From an uncultured Cohaesibacter sp. (lineage in GTDB: Bacteria > Pseudomonadota > Alphaproteobacteria > Rhizobiales > Cohaesibacteraceae), in NCBI RefSeq assembly GCF_963666525.1, contig NZ_OY762905.1:1419331-1483330 (forward strand): a DNA stretch of 64,000 nt, in the 5' to 3' direction. The notes below the pieces were generated by a model that had not been told where the DNA came from, searched no databases, and saw only the letters and a program-made list of their open reading frames with translations. Shown piece by piece: positions 44,502-53,486 of the stretch (position 1 is the stretch's first letter; every line of letters starts with the position of its first letter). A program made the position numbers and the translations under genes.

Positions 44502-46661
44502 ATGCCAGACCCGATGACCAGACTTGAACGCCTGAGCCTGCGGCTTCGCATCTTTCTCTTCTTTGCCCTCATCGGACTGGCTTCCTGTGTCGTGGTCATC
44601 GCCTGCCTTGTCTTCGCCGAGCAGCGGATCGGCCCGGCCGCAACGCCTCATCTGGTGCTGTTTGGCGGCATCGCCTGTTTCGGCATCCTGTTTGTCACCG
44701 GCTGGGTCTGGCAGAAATTCGATCTCAACGTCGCCCAGCCCATCGAGCGGATCGTCAAGGATGTCCGCTCGCTTGTCCATGCCGGGGCCTCCCGTCAACT
44801 CGACAGCGAAACCGGCAAGTATCTGGGCCTGCTCAATCCGGCCATCCGCGAGATTGCCGGCGCCCTCACCGAGGCGCGCGAAGAAACCGACAGGCGGATC
44901 GCCGAGGCCACAACCGAGACCCACAAGCAGACGGCACAGCTGGAAAGCGTGATCCGCAATCTCGATCAGGGTGTCCTCATCTGCACGATGGGCAGCAAGA
45001 TCATGCTCTACAACAAGCGAGCGCTGCAGATTCTCCATGTGTCCGGCGACCTCGGCCTCGGCCGTTCGCTGTTCTCGGTCGTCTCGGCAGCTCCCTTCCG
45101 CCACGCCATCGAGCGCCTCGGTCACCGTCTTGAGCAAGGCCGCCACAGGCACCACAAGGAGGGGCTCAGCCAGCTCGTCATCTGCGCCACGGCCGATGGC
45201 AAACACACATTGCAGGGACGGGTTACACTGCTGCTGGATCAGGCTGCGAAGGCCCCGACCGGCTTCATCGTGACCTTTGACGACATGACCCGCCAGTTGG
45301 CAGACAATGTCGAGAGGGACAGCCTGCTGCAGACCGTGCTGGTCGACCTGCGCCATCCGGCCGCCAATCTGCTGGCCACTTCCGAAATGCTGGCTGGTGA
45401 CTATGCCCTTGCAGCCGATGCCCGAAAGACCCTGGAACGGATGATCGCCGGAGAAGCGGCCAGACTGTCCGAACGGCTCGCGCATTACGACCAGCAATCC
45501 CATGACATGTTGACCAGCGCCTGGCCGATGAGCGATGTCTATTCCTCCTCGCTGTTCAACTCGGTCTTGCGCCGCAACAGCTCGGAATCCCTCAAGGTGA
45601 CTTGCGAGTTCATTGGCGAACCGGTCTGGCTGCATTGCGATTCGATCACCATTGTCGAGCTGATCGAGTATGCCCTGCGCAAGGTGGCCGAGGCCACCGG
45701 CGAGCGCGCCTTTCAGTTACGGGCCACCGAATTCGAGCGCAAGATCTATGTTGATCTGCATTGGCATGGCGAGCCGTTGAGCGTTGCCCGCATCAACGCA
45801 TGGCTCGATGATCCGCTGGATCAGGATCTGGGTGGCATCACCAGCCGGGACGTGCTCTATCGCCACAAGACCGACTATTGGAGCGCCCGGGCACCCGACG
45901 GCACCGCGCACCTGCGCCTGCCGCTCTCCCTGCCCCATGACCACCACTCAAGCCAATCTCTGGACGAGCAGACCCTGTTGCTGCCCGAACGGCTGGAATT
46001 CTACGACTTCGATCTGATGGAGCGGGAATATCTCGGCGCACTGGAGGATCGGCCCTTGCGCGATCTGGACTATGTGGTGTTCGACACGGAAACCACCGGC
46101 CTTGATCCATCCGGCGGCGACGAGATCATTTCGATCGCCGGGGTGCGCATTGTCAATGGCCGCATCATGCATGGCGAGCTCTTCGACCACTACATCAACC
46201 CGGGTCGCTCCATCCCCCCGGCTTCCACGAAGATCCACCACATCACCAACGAGATGGTGGCCAACGCGGCCCCTGTAGAGGCGGTGCTGCCGCGTTTTCA
46301 GGCATTTGTCAGCGATGCGGTTCTGGTTGCCCACAATGCCGCCTTCGACATGAAATTCCTGACCCTCAAGCAGGACGAGGCCGGTGTCCGCTTCACCAAT
46401 CCGGTGCTGGACACGGTGCTTCTGGCCGCCCATCTGCAGGGCCAGACCAGCAGCCTCACGCTCGACGCCCTCGCCGAGCAGTTCGGTATCGAAATTCCGG
46501 TAGACATGCGCCACACCGCCCTTGGCGACTCTCTGGCAACCGCAGAGGTATTGCTGCGCCTCATCGACCTTCTGGAAGCCTCAGGCATCAAGACCCTGCG
46601 CGACGCCGTCGAGGCGGAAAAGAAAGCCGAAGCAATCCGCCGCCAGCAGGCCCGTTATTGA
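44502..46661 (+). CDS. Degenerate sensor kinase fused to a DnaQ-type 3'-5' exonuclease
   Basis: The 719-residue protein has two N-terminal membrane helices (about residues 16-38 and 48-68), a HAMP/coiled-coil linker, a PAS-like domain (about 145-265), a kinase-like region (about 275-480) and a C-terminal exonuclease (about 525-705). In the dimerisation helix the phospho-His position is Val (LVDLRHPAANLLATSEML where active kinases have HELRTP), and the asparagine box of the ATPase part is missing (VELIEYALRKVAE). The exonuclease retains DEDDh residues: VFDTETTGLDP, AHNAAFDMKFL and HTALGDSLATAEVL. It follows the receiver gene closely and forms part of the symporter cluster. A membrane-tethered, signal-controlled nuclease is one reading; the nucleic-acid target is unknown. 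Confidence 0.88.
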   Translation: MPDPMTRLERLSLRLRIFLFFALIGLASCVVVIACLVFAEQRIGPAATPHLVLFGGIACFGILFVTGWVWQKFDLNVAQPIERIVKDVRSLVHAGASRQLDSETGKYLGLLNPAIREIAGALTEAREETDRRIAEATTETHKQTAQLESVIRNLDQGVLICTMGSKIMLYNKRALQILHVSGDLGLGRSLFSVVSAAPFRHAIERLGHRLEQGRHRHHKEGLSQLVICATADGKHTLQGRVTLLLDQAAKAPTGFIVTFDDMTRQLADNVERDSLLQTVLVDLRHPAANLLATSEMLAGDYALAADARKTLERMIAGEAARLSERLAHYDQQSHDMLTSAWPMSDVYSSSLFNSVLRRNSSESLKVTCEFIGEPVWLHCDSITIVELIEYALRKVAEATGERAFQLRATEFERKIYVDLHWHGEPLSVARINAWLDDPLDQDLGGITSRDVLYRHKTDYWSARAPDGTAHLRLPLSLPHDHHSSQSLDEQTLLLPERLEFYDFDLMEREYLGALEDRPLRDLDYVVFDTETTGLDPSGGDEIISIAGVRIVNGRIMHGELFDHYINPGRSIPPASTKIHHITNEMVANAAPVEAVLPRFQAFVSDAVLVAHNAAFDMKFLTLKQDEAGVRFTNPVLDTVLLAAHLQGQTSSLTLDALAEQFGIEIPVDMRHTALGDSLATAEVLLRLIDLLEASGIKTLRDAVEAEKKAEAIRRQQARY

Positions 46662-47551
46662 CGCAAGAATTGACCGGTCAGACGCCCGTCAATCACCATG
46701 AGCCCCAATCCGATCATGACCATGCCCGCCAGATGAACCGGGGTGAGATGGTCACCAAGAATGAGCGTCCCGAGCAGAATGGCCGACACCGGGGTGAGGA
46801 ATGTGACCAGCAACACATTGGTAGCGCCGGCCTTGGCCAGAATGTGAAAATAGAGGATATAGGCCACCGCCGTGGACAGCAGAGCCAACGCCACCAGCGC
46901 CGCCAAGGTTGTTGTTGACGGCAAGGGCAGACTGAACGGCGTCTCCAGCCACAGGGTCAACGGCAACAGGATGATGCAGGAGGCGGAAACCTGACCGGCA
47001 GCTGTGACAACCGGATCAACCCCATAGGCTCTGAAACGCCGCCCAAAGACCCCGGCGCAGGCATAGGACAAGGCAGCGCCCAGCACGGCAATCTGGGACA
47101 GCAACTCACGACCAAGACCCGACAGGGCATCGATGCCGATCATCATGACAACTCCGGCAAATCCCAGGGCGACACCGATGATCTTGCGCCCGCTCAGTCG
47201 CTCATCGCCGAGCAGAAAACCGGCCACCAGCACCGTGAACATCGGGGTGGTGGCATTGAGAATGGAAGCGAGCCCCGCACCAATCGCATGCTGCCCCCAG
47301 ACAATGAGCCCGAAAGGGATCACGTTGTTGAGGAGCCCCATGCCCAGAAAGGCCAGCCACACCGACGGCTGTCGCGGCAGGACCTTGCGCCCGAAGGTAA
47401 TGACGCTCCAGAGCACGACAGCGGCCAATCCAACCCGCACCAACACGATGGTCAGTGTCGGCAATTCCCTGACCGCGACGCCGACAAACAGGAAAGACCC
47501 GCCCCAAAGAACGGAAAGAACGAACAGCAGGACCCATTCCCTCTTGCCCAT
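46655..47551 (-). CDS. EamA/DMT-family transporter
   Basis: This 298-residue inner-membrane protein has ten predicted helices in two EamA repeats, each about 140 residues (WVLLFVLSVLWGGSFLFVGV in the first; LAALVALALLSTAVAYILYF in the second). The family exports metabolites or drugs; the substrate cannot be read. The start MGKREWVLLF at 47551 is chosen because it puts the first helix at the N-terminus; an in-frame ATG lies at 47605. It converges with the exonuclease fusion and overlaps its stop by seven bases, so no terminator separates them. Confidence 0.88.
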   Translation of the reverse strand: MGKREWVLLFVLSVLWGGSFLFVGVAVRELPTLTIVLVRVGLAAVVLWSVITFGRKVLPRQPSVWLAFLGMGLLNNVIPFGLIVWGQHAIGAGLASILNATTPMFTVLVAGFLLGDERLSGRKIIGVALGFAGVVMMIGIDALSGLGRELLSQIAVLGAALSYACAGVFGRRFRAYGVDPVVTAAGQVSASCIILLPLTLWLETPFSLPLPSTTTLAALVALALLSTAVAYILYFHILAKAGATNVLLVTFLTPVSAILLGTLILGDHLTPVHLAGMVMIGLGLMVIDGRLTGQFLRQ

Positions 47552-47757
47552 GGTCTGTTGAATTGCCACAGCTGTGCCAGTTTGCTGGCTGCTATACCTT
47601 GTCATATGCCCAAAACCCTCGTAATAGCTTGCGGGTCAATCTATCAGGTGACGTTGAAACGAGCCCACCCGTTTCTTGCGCAGGCAGACCGAATCTGAGA
47701 TTTTACCGGCCGAGCAGGCCGGAACAAGCGGCCAACATCCGGGAAACAGAATCAGCA

Positions 47758-49242
47758 ATGACAGTCAGTATCGATCTAGGAACCATGAAGCTTGGCCAAC
47801 CGGCGCATATGGATCTGGAAGAACTGCTGGCGACACGCCTCCTGGTTCAGGGCAATTCCGGTTCGGGCAAATCCCATCTTTTGCGCCGCCTGCTTGAGCA
47901 GAGCGCCAAGTGGGTCCAGCAGGTGATCATCGATCCGGAAGGCGACTTCGTCACGCTGGCCGAGAAATACGGCCACGCGGTGGTCGACGCCGTCGGCACC
48001 GAAGCGGACCTGACGATGATTGCCGCCCGCGTGCGTCAGCACCGTATTTCTGCCGTGCTCAATCTGGAAGGCCTTGATGCGGACCGCCAGATGCGCGCTG
48101 CCGCCGCCTTTCTCAATGGCCTGTTCGACATCGACCGGCAATATTGGTATCCGGCACTGGTTATCGTGGACGAGGCCCAGCTGTTTGCCCCGGCGGCCGG
48201 TGGCGAGGTCAGCGAAGAGGCCCGCCGCGCCTCGCTTGGCGCCATGACCAACCTGATGTGCCGCGGACGCAAGCGCGGCTTGGCCGGGATCATTGCCACC
48301 CAGCGCCTTGCCAAGCTTGCCAAGAACGTCGCCGCAGAAGCCTCCAACTTCCTCATGGGCCGCACCTTTCTTGATATCGACATGGCGCGCGCCGCCGATC
48401 TTCTCGGCCTCGAGCGCCGTCAGGCAGAGACCTTCCGCAACCTAGAAAGAGGCCAGTTCGTCGCTCTCGGCCCGGCGCTCTACCGGCGCTCGGAAACCGT
48501 CACCATCGGCGCGGTGGAAACGTCGGCCCGGTCATCAAGCCCCAAGCTCATGCCCCTGCCCGACGTGCAGCATGACAACATCGATGAACTGCTGTTCAAG
48601 CCCGGCTCCGATGATGATCCCCGACCCGCGCTGACGCCCCCGGCCAAGACCACAGCCGAGGTCATGCAGCAGCTGGCCAATCTGCGCCTTGATCAGAAAT
48701 TCGGTGGCGAGAAGGAGCCTCAGCTCGATCTCGATCCAGGCATCAGTTCAGAGGAACGCGAGGCGATCCTGCACAAGATCCTCACCGATCTGCTCGACGA
48801 CCCGGAAGCCGCCTATCAGCCGGTATCTGTTCTCTATCAGGATTTTCAGGTTCGCTGCCGCATCGAGAAAACCCTCAAGACCACGCCGGACCTGCAGGAA
48901 TTCCGCCAGTTGCTCGCAGTCGCCCGGGCCGGTGTCGACGCGATGGAAGAAACCCTCGACGAGGACCAGTGGAAACAGGCAGGCGTCATCGCCGACCAAC
49001 TGCCCGAAGACATGCGCGGGGTCTATCTTCTGCTCGCCAAGGCGGCGCTCGGCAAGAAGCCATGCCCGACCAACCTCGAGCTGGCAACGGCCTATGGCAC
49101 CCGTTCCCCGTCCCGCGCCCGCTTCCTGCTGACCTATATGGAGGAGCGCGGCTATCTGGTCTGCGCCAACGACCTGCGTGGCAACCGCATCGTCACCCTC
49201 AAGGACCTCGGCGTCCAGACCGAACCGGGCAACCCGGACTGA
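47758..49242 (+). CDS. HerA-like ATP-binding protein (DUF87 type)
   Basis: The 494-residue FtsK/HerA-superfamily ATPase has Walker A QGNSGSGKSHLLRRLL (about residues 33-48), Walker B ALVIVDEAQLFAP (about 137-149), a CRGRKRGLAGIIATQR arginine-rich segment typical of HerA, and a helical C-terminus that resembles a winged or four-helix domain (ATAYGTRSPSRARFLLTYME). The ATG at 47758 starts MTVSIDLGTMKLG; the longer frame from 47563 runs back over the divergent transporter start and is rejected. No NurA nuclease partner is adjacent. A role in DNA handling is inferred from family only. Confidence 0.85.
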   Translation: MTVSIDLGTMKLGQPAHMDLEELLATRLLVQGNSGSGKSHLLRRLLEQSAKWVQQVIIDPEGDFVTLAEKYGHAVVDAVGTEADLTMIAARVRQHRISAVLNLEGLDADRQMRAAAAFLNGLFDIDRQYWYPALVIVDEAQLFAPAAGGEVSEEARRASLGAMTNLMCRGRKRGLAGIIATQRLAKLAKNVAAEASNFLMGRTFLDIDMARAADLLGLERRQAETFRNLERGQFVALGPALYRRSETVTIGAVETSARSSSPKLMPLPDVQHDNIDELLFKPGSDDDPRPALTPPAKTTAEVMQQLANLRLDQKFGGEKEPQLDLDPGISSEEREAILHKILTDLLDDPEAAYQPVSVLYQDFQVRCRIEKTLKTTPDLQEFRQLLAVARAGVDAMEETLDEDQWKQAGVIADQLPEDMRGVYLLLAKAALGKKPCPTNLELATAYGTRSPSRARFLLTYMEERGYLVCANDLRGNRIVTLKDLGVQTEPGNPD

Positions 49243-49298
49243 CCGGACGAGAGAGAAAGACAGCCCGGCAGGAATACCCGCCGAGCCGCCCAGTGAGG

Positions 49299-49838
49299 CT
49301 ATGGTGACCTGGTTTTGCCAAACAGGGCAGTCTGAAGCTGCTCTGCCTGTTCTGCCCGCAATAGCCTGATGCCGGTCTTCTCGATCCTTTGCCATTGTTC
49401 CCAACTCATGATCTGGGATCGTTTGAACAGCATGAGAAGCGCGTCACAGCAGTCGTCTGCGGCTATGCGGTTGATATTGACGCTGCCACAGCCGGTGCAG
49501 GCATGGACAATCATGATGTCCCCGCCCCGCTCCCGGCCATATTTGTCAACACCGTTGTGCTTGATGGTCAACCCGACCGGCTCCATGCGCGCTCGGCATG
49601 AAGAGGCCCGATTGCCCGGTCTGGTATCGACATGCAGAGAGTGCAGACAATGGGGGCAGTGATTGCGATGCACGGTGCCCATGTCAGAGGTCGGAAAAAC
49701 CATCTGCTTGCAGTGGGCGCATCGAAACTCCCGGTCTGCGGCCTGCCATCGATTGTTGTTGAGTTTCTTTTTCTTGCTATAGGAGTGCCTGTCGGTGCGG
49801 AATCGTTTCCGCCCGGATGAGCCTTCGTCGTAAAACAT
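49299..49838 (-). CDS. RNHCP-domain zinc-ribbon protein
   Basis: The 179-residue cytoplasmic protein has four CxxC-type pairs: FRCAHC (about residue 39), HRNHCPHCLHSLHVD (the RNHCP motif, about 57-71), a single-cysteine SSCRARMEPVG stretch, and HACTGCGSVNINRIAADD (about 112-130). The N-terminus is strongly basic (KKKKLNNNRWQ). The family is widespread and of unknown function; the paired cysteines imply zinc binding, possibly to RNA or ribosomes. It converges with the HerA-like gene, and a 405-base spacer separates it from the HxlR regulator gene upstream. Confidence 0.85.
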   Translation of the reverse strand: MFYDEGSSGRKRFRTDRHSYSKKKKLNNNRWQAADREFRCAHCKQMVFPTSDMGTVHRNHCPHCLHSLHVDTRPGNRASSCRARMEPVGLTIKHNGVDKYGRERGGDIMIVHACTGCGSVNINRIAADDCCDALLMLFKRSQIMSWEQWQRIEKTGIRLLRAEQAEQLQTALFGKTRSP

Positions 49839-50242
49839 GAGGTCTTGCCAAACATCTTGGAATAGATGATTGGGCAGAACAAAATCTCGGAATTTTCACT
49901 AAACGGGAGATTTCGCTGCCAGCAAGGCCGAGCTGGGCTGACAGCAGCAGGGTTCAGGAGCCGCGGATCAACGCACAGGACGACCGTTCCGCAACAGCTT
50001 GGTAAAAGCCGGTGCGGCGCTGGTTACACTCTCTGAAACGAATTGGCTCGACAAAAAACACCCCTGTATCTGATTGGATCTCCGTCTGCATACGGCCCTG
50101 GCGGCAACAAGGCAACCCTCGCCCCCTCCATCAGGAGTTGCCGTGTCAGTCTGTTGCACAAAAGACGCATTTCAACTGCCAGTTTCGGCAGATACCCCCA
50201 GATCAGCCGACGACAGACCTCGAGCGTGAGACAGGGATTTCC
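49839..50242. other. Spacer without recognisable features
   Basis: About 400 bases lie between the RNHCP gene start and the end of the HxlR gene. No coding frame, tRNA or strong hairpin is supported; it must contain the RNHCP promoter. Confidence 0.4.
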
Positions 50243-50605
50243 TCAGGCCCGCTCGGCGTCGAACGCCAGGCGCGCCGCGCTCACCGCATCCATGTTGCAA
50301 CTTGTCCACTGATAGAGAGCGGAAAGCGGCTTCATCAGGGAGCGGCCAAGTTCGGTCAGTTGATACTCCACCGCAATGGGCGATGAATTGCGCACCCTGC
50401 GCAACACCAAGCCGTTCCGTTCGAGCTTGCGCAACGCCTGGGTCAGGGATTTCTGTGAAACGCCTTCAAGCCGACGCTTGATGTCATTGAACCGCCTAGG
50501 CTCGTCATCCAGTACACACAGGATCATCATAGACCATTTATCTGCAATGTCAGCAAACAGCAGACGGCTCGGACAATTGGCAGAAAACCGGCTTTTCTTC
50601 AGCAT
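50243..50605 (-). CDS. HxlR-family regulator (redox/electrophile type)
   Basis: The 120-residue winged-helix protein has a conserved early cysteine (C11 in SANCPSRLLFADIADKWSMM), followed by LDDEPRRFNDIKRRLEGVSQKSLTQALRKLERNGLV and YQLTELGRSLMKPL. HxlR proteins such as YodB, HypR and QorR use this N-terminal cysteine to sense quinones, aldehydes or disulfide stress. GGAGGT lies eight bases before the start. It is divergent from an Old Yellow Enzyme, a reductase of electrophilic alkenes, and an inverted repeat overlaps that gene's promoter, so it most likely represses that enzyme until electrophiles appear. Confidence 0.9.
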   Translation of the reverse strand: MLKKSRFSANCPSRLLFADIADKWSMMILCVLDDEPRRFNDIKRRLEGVSQKSLTQALRKLERNGLVLRRVRNSSPIAVEYQLTELGRSLMKPLSALYQWTSCNMDAVSAARLAFDAERA

Positions 50606-50655
50606 TGTGGTTACCTCCGGGAAACCTGGTGACGAATTGGTTCCTTATTGACACC

Positions 50656-50674
50656 AGGTATACAGTGAATACCT
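50656..50674. promoter_or_regulatory. HxlR-type operator overlapping the Old Yellow Enzyme promoter
   Basis: An AGGTAT-N7-ATACCT inverted repeat lies between a TTGACA -35 box (50648-50653) and a TACCTA -10-like box (50670-50675, spacing 16). The arrangement is that of a repressor site that occludes the polymerase. It also implies transcription starts after 50676, which supports the downstream start codon of the enzyme. Confidence 0.65.
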
Positions 50675-50750
50675 AATGGACGAAACCCGGTTTCCATCAC
50701 CCGTTTTCATCAGCATCGACTTGCAAAACCACTCAGACAGTTATGGTACA

Positions 50751-51866
50751 ATGACAGATATTGATACAAGCAGCCTGTTTCGCCCCTTCTCCATTGGCTC
50801 TCTTGAGCTGAAGAACCGCATCGTCATGGCCCCCATGACGCGGAACCAAGCGCCGGATGGCATTCCCAACGAAAAGAATGCCGAGTATTACCGTCGCCGA
50901 GCCGAGGGGGAGGTTGGCCTCATTCTCTCCGAGGGCACAGTGATCGACCGCCCGGCATCGCGCAACCTGCCCAACGTGCCGTTTTTCCATGGCGAGGCCG
51001 CCCTAGCTGGCTGGAAAACCGTCATTGACGCCGTTCACGCTGCTGGGGGTGCCATGGGCCCACAGCTCTGGCACACAGGTTCGACCCGCAGCGGCGACTG
51101 GGATCCGGGCGTGGACGTGGAAAGCCCGTCCGGCCTGATCGGCCCGGACAATCCGCGCGGCAAGGTGATGAGCGATGCCGATATCGCCGATACCATCGCA
51201 GCCTTTGCCTCGGCGGCCAAAAGCGCCAGGGATCTTGGATTCGATCTGGCAGAATTGCATGGTGCCCATGGCTATCTCATCGACCAGTTTTTCTGGGAAG
51301 GCACCAACAAGCGCGACGACAACTGGGGTGGCCCCAGCCTGATGGACCGCTCCCGCTTCGCTCTGGAGGTCGTCAAGGCTTGCCGTGCGGCCGTTGGCTC
51401 CGATTATCCGCTGGTGCTGCGCATCAGCCAGTGGAAACAGCAGGACTACGCTGCCAAGCTGGCCAAGACCCCAGCCGAAATGGAAAGCTGGCTGACCGCA
51501 TTGGCTGACGCCGGTGTCGACGTCTTCCACTGCTCCCAGCGTCGCTTCTGGGAGCCGGAATTCCCCGATGTGGACGGTGAAGAGGGCCTCAACTTTGCCG
51601 GCTGGGCCAAGAAACTGACGGGCAAGACGACCATCAGCGTCGGCTCGGTTGGCCTTAGCACCGACTTCCTGTCGTCCTTCGGTGGCGAAGACGCTTCCTC
51701 GACCGGTCTCGACAAGCTGATCAGACGCATGGAGCGCGATGAATTCGACCTCATCGCTGTCGGCCGCGCCCTGATCAGCGATGCTGGCTGGGCTTCGAAA
51801 GTGCACGACAATCACATTGAAGGGATCGTCTCCTTCGAGCGCCCCCATCTGGCAACGCTCGCCTGA
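50751..51866 (+). CDS. NADH:flavin oxidoreductase, Old Yellow Enzyme family
   Basis: The 371-residue FMN enzyme reduces activated C=C bonds of enals, enones, quinones or nitro compounds with NAD(P)H. It shows LFRPFSIGSLELKNRIVMAPM at the N-terminus, PQLWHTGSTR, the active-site AELHGAHGYLIDQFFW, NWGGPSLMDRSRFALEVV, and the phosphate-binding DLIAVGRALISDAGW. The ATG at 50751 is chosen for family length and because an earlier start at 50676 overlaps the promoter region. It is divergent from the HxlR regulator, suggesting electrophile detoxification. Confidence 0.92.
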   Translation: MTDIDTSSLFRPFSIGSLELKNRIVMAPMTRNQAPDGIPNEKNAEYYRRRAEGEVGLILSEGTVIDRPASRNLPNVPFFHGEAALAGWKTVIDAVHAAGGAMGPQLWHTGSTRSGDWDPGVDVESPSGLIGPDNPRGKVMSDADIADTIAAFASAAKSARDLGFDLAELHGAHGYLIDQFFWEGTNKRDDNWGGPSLMDRSRFALEVVKACRAAVGSDYPLVLRISQWKQQDYAAKLAKTPAEMESWLTALADAGVDVFHCSQRRFWEPEFPDVDGEEGLNFAGWAKKLTGKTTISVGSVGLSTDFLSSFGGEDASSTGLDKLIRRMERDEFDLIAVGRALISDAGWASKVHDNHIEGIVSFERPHLATLA

Positions 51867-51947
51867 TTGGGCGGGATACACCAGGACTGGGCACGAGACG
51901 TAACGCAAGACGAAGGCGTGGCAACGGGCCTCCCGATCATGCCGAAA

Positions 51948-51977
51948 AAAAGGCCGGTTCCCGCGAACCGGCCTTTT
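51948..51977. terminator. Bidirectional terminator between the Old Yellow Enzyme gene and mnmA
   Basis: A perfect 13-base stem (AAAAGGCCGGTTC with GAACCGGCCTTTT) with a four-base loop has an A-run on one side and a T-run on the other, so it can end both converging transcripts. Confidence 0.85.
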
Positions 51978-52010
51978 CCAATTTCAAGTCGATGACCACG
52001 TCAAAATCGA

Positions 52011-53180
52011 TCAGGCAGCCCCGACAATCTCCGGAATGGCCACTTCGGTGATGGTGCGATCAATCCAGCCGCCGCCCCATAGCTGTGCTTCCTTGGCAAG
52101 ACCTTCATAGAAGACACAAGCCTGTCCCGGCGCCACGCCTTCTTCGCCATCAAGCAGTTCCACCTCGAACTCGCCATTGGGCAACGCAAACAGCAGCGCC
52201 TCCTTGGGCGGACGGGTCGAACGGACCTTGGCATAGATCTCGAGCCCTTCGGCTGGAAACTCTGCGACGGTCTGCGGCCCGAGCCAGTTGACGTCGCGCA
52301 GCTTCAAGCGGCGGGTGATCAGTGCCTCGCGCGGCCCAACAATCACATGCTTCTGGTTCGGATCGAGCTTGACCACATAGAGCGGCCCGCCACCGTAGGA
52401 AACGCCCAAACCGCGGCGCTGGCCGACGGTATAATGGATGATCCCCTTGTGATCTCCCAGCACAGTACCATCGATATGTACGATCTTTCCTGGCTCGGCA
52501 GCGCCCGGATGCAAGCGCTCGATGATGTCCGTGTATTTGCCGGTCGGCACGAAGCAGATGTCCTGACTGTCCTTCTTGTCGGCCACGACAAGCCCCAGGT
52601 CATGGGCCAGCTGTCTGGCTTCCGGCTTGGACATGCCCCCGAGCGGAAAGCGCAGGAAGTCGATCTGATCCTGCGTAGTCGCAAACAGGAAATAGGTCTG
52701 ATCGCGGTCTTCATCGGACGGACGGAACAGAACCCGGCGGTTACCTACCATTCTGGATGAAATATAGTGGCCGGTCGCCATGCAGTCGGCACCGAATTCC
52801 TTGGCCGCTTCCAGCAGATCCTCGAACTTGACGGTCTGGTTGCAGGTCACGCATGGCACCGGCGTTTCCCCAGCCAGATAGCTTTCCGCAAACCGATCGA
52901 TCACCGCTTCCTTGAAACGGCTTTCGTAATCCAGCACATAGTGTGGAATGCCCAGATGCTCGGCCACGCGGCGCGCATCCTGGATATCGGTACCGGCGCA
53001 GCAGGCACCAACGCGGTGCATGGCCTTGCCATGATCATAAAGCTGCATGGTCACGCCGATGACATCATAGCCCTGATGTTTCAAGAGCGCTGCAGTGACG
53101 GACGAGTCAACGCCGCCAGACATGGCAACAACAACACGGGTGTCTTCGGGGCGACCAGGCAAATCGAGACTGTTCAGCAT
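52011..53180 (-). CDS. mnmA: tRNA-specific 2-thiouridylase MnmA
   Basis: MnmA adds sulfur to U34 of tRNA-Lys, -Glu and -Gln. The 389-residue protein has the PP-loop [15 protein letters not shown] (about residues 19-33), the first catalytic cysteine in [13 protein letters not shown] (about 105-117), GHYISSRMV, and the second cysteine in [14 protein letters not shown] (about 205-218). The start is the ATG at 53180; a TTG directly in front extends the frame by one codon only. A terminator downstream is shared with the converging oxidoreductase gene. It stands alone as a housekeeping gene. Confidence 0.96.
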   Translation of the reverse strand: MLNSLDLPGRPEDTRVVVAMSGGVDSSVTAALLKHQGYDVIGVTMQLYDHGKAMHRVGACCAGTDIQDARRVAEHLGIPHYVLDYESRFKEAVIDRFAESYLAGETPVPCVTCNQTVKFEDLLEAAKEFGADCMATGHYISSRMVGNRRVLFRPSDEDRDQTYFLFATTQDQIDFLRFPLGGMSKPEARQLAHDLGLVVADKKDSQDICFVPTGKYTDIIERLHPGAAEPGKIVHIDGTVLGDHKGIIHYTVGQRRGLGVSYGGGPLYVVKLDPNQKHVIVGPREALITRRLKLRDVNWLGPQTVAEFPAEGLEIYAKVRSTRPPKEALLFALPNGEFEVELLDGEEGVAPGQACVFYEGLAKEAQLWGGGWIDRTITEVAIPEIVGAA

Positions 53181-53486
53181 CAATCGATCTTTCTCTTATC
53201 CATTCGGCAGCAAGCTCTGGTCCTGCTTGTTGAGCTGCCGACACAAGTTTTAGCCCTTATATAGCGTCTTTAGGCCTGTTGAAAAGGATAAACTGGAAAA
53301 GACTGCGTCCACCACCCGGCATTTTTTGCCATGGCACGGCAAATATTATCCCGTATGGCAGTGACCGCGACACCCGGACGCCGGAAAGAACGCAAGAAAT
53401 CCGCCATTTTCTACCCAACCAAACACAGAAACAATTTGGCACAATTCTTGAATACGTAACCCCAACAGTGTGTAGTGAGGTTGGGT
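53181..53486. other. Divergent spacer between mnmA and fliK
   Basis: This 306-base spacer contains the possible sigma-54 promoter at 53437-53451. No other gene or repeat was identified. Confidence 0.45.
53437..53451 (+). promoter_or_regulatory. Possible sigma-54 promoter before fliK
   Basis: TGGCACAATTCTTGA matches 14 of 15 positions of the sigma-54 consensus TGGCAC-R-N4-TTGC; the final C is A. It stands about 36 bases before the fliK start. FlbD, a sigma-54 activator of late flagellar genes, is encoded in this same cluster. The altered -12 position lowers confidence. Confidence 0.45.
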
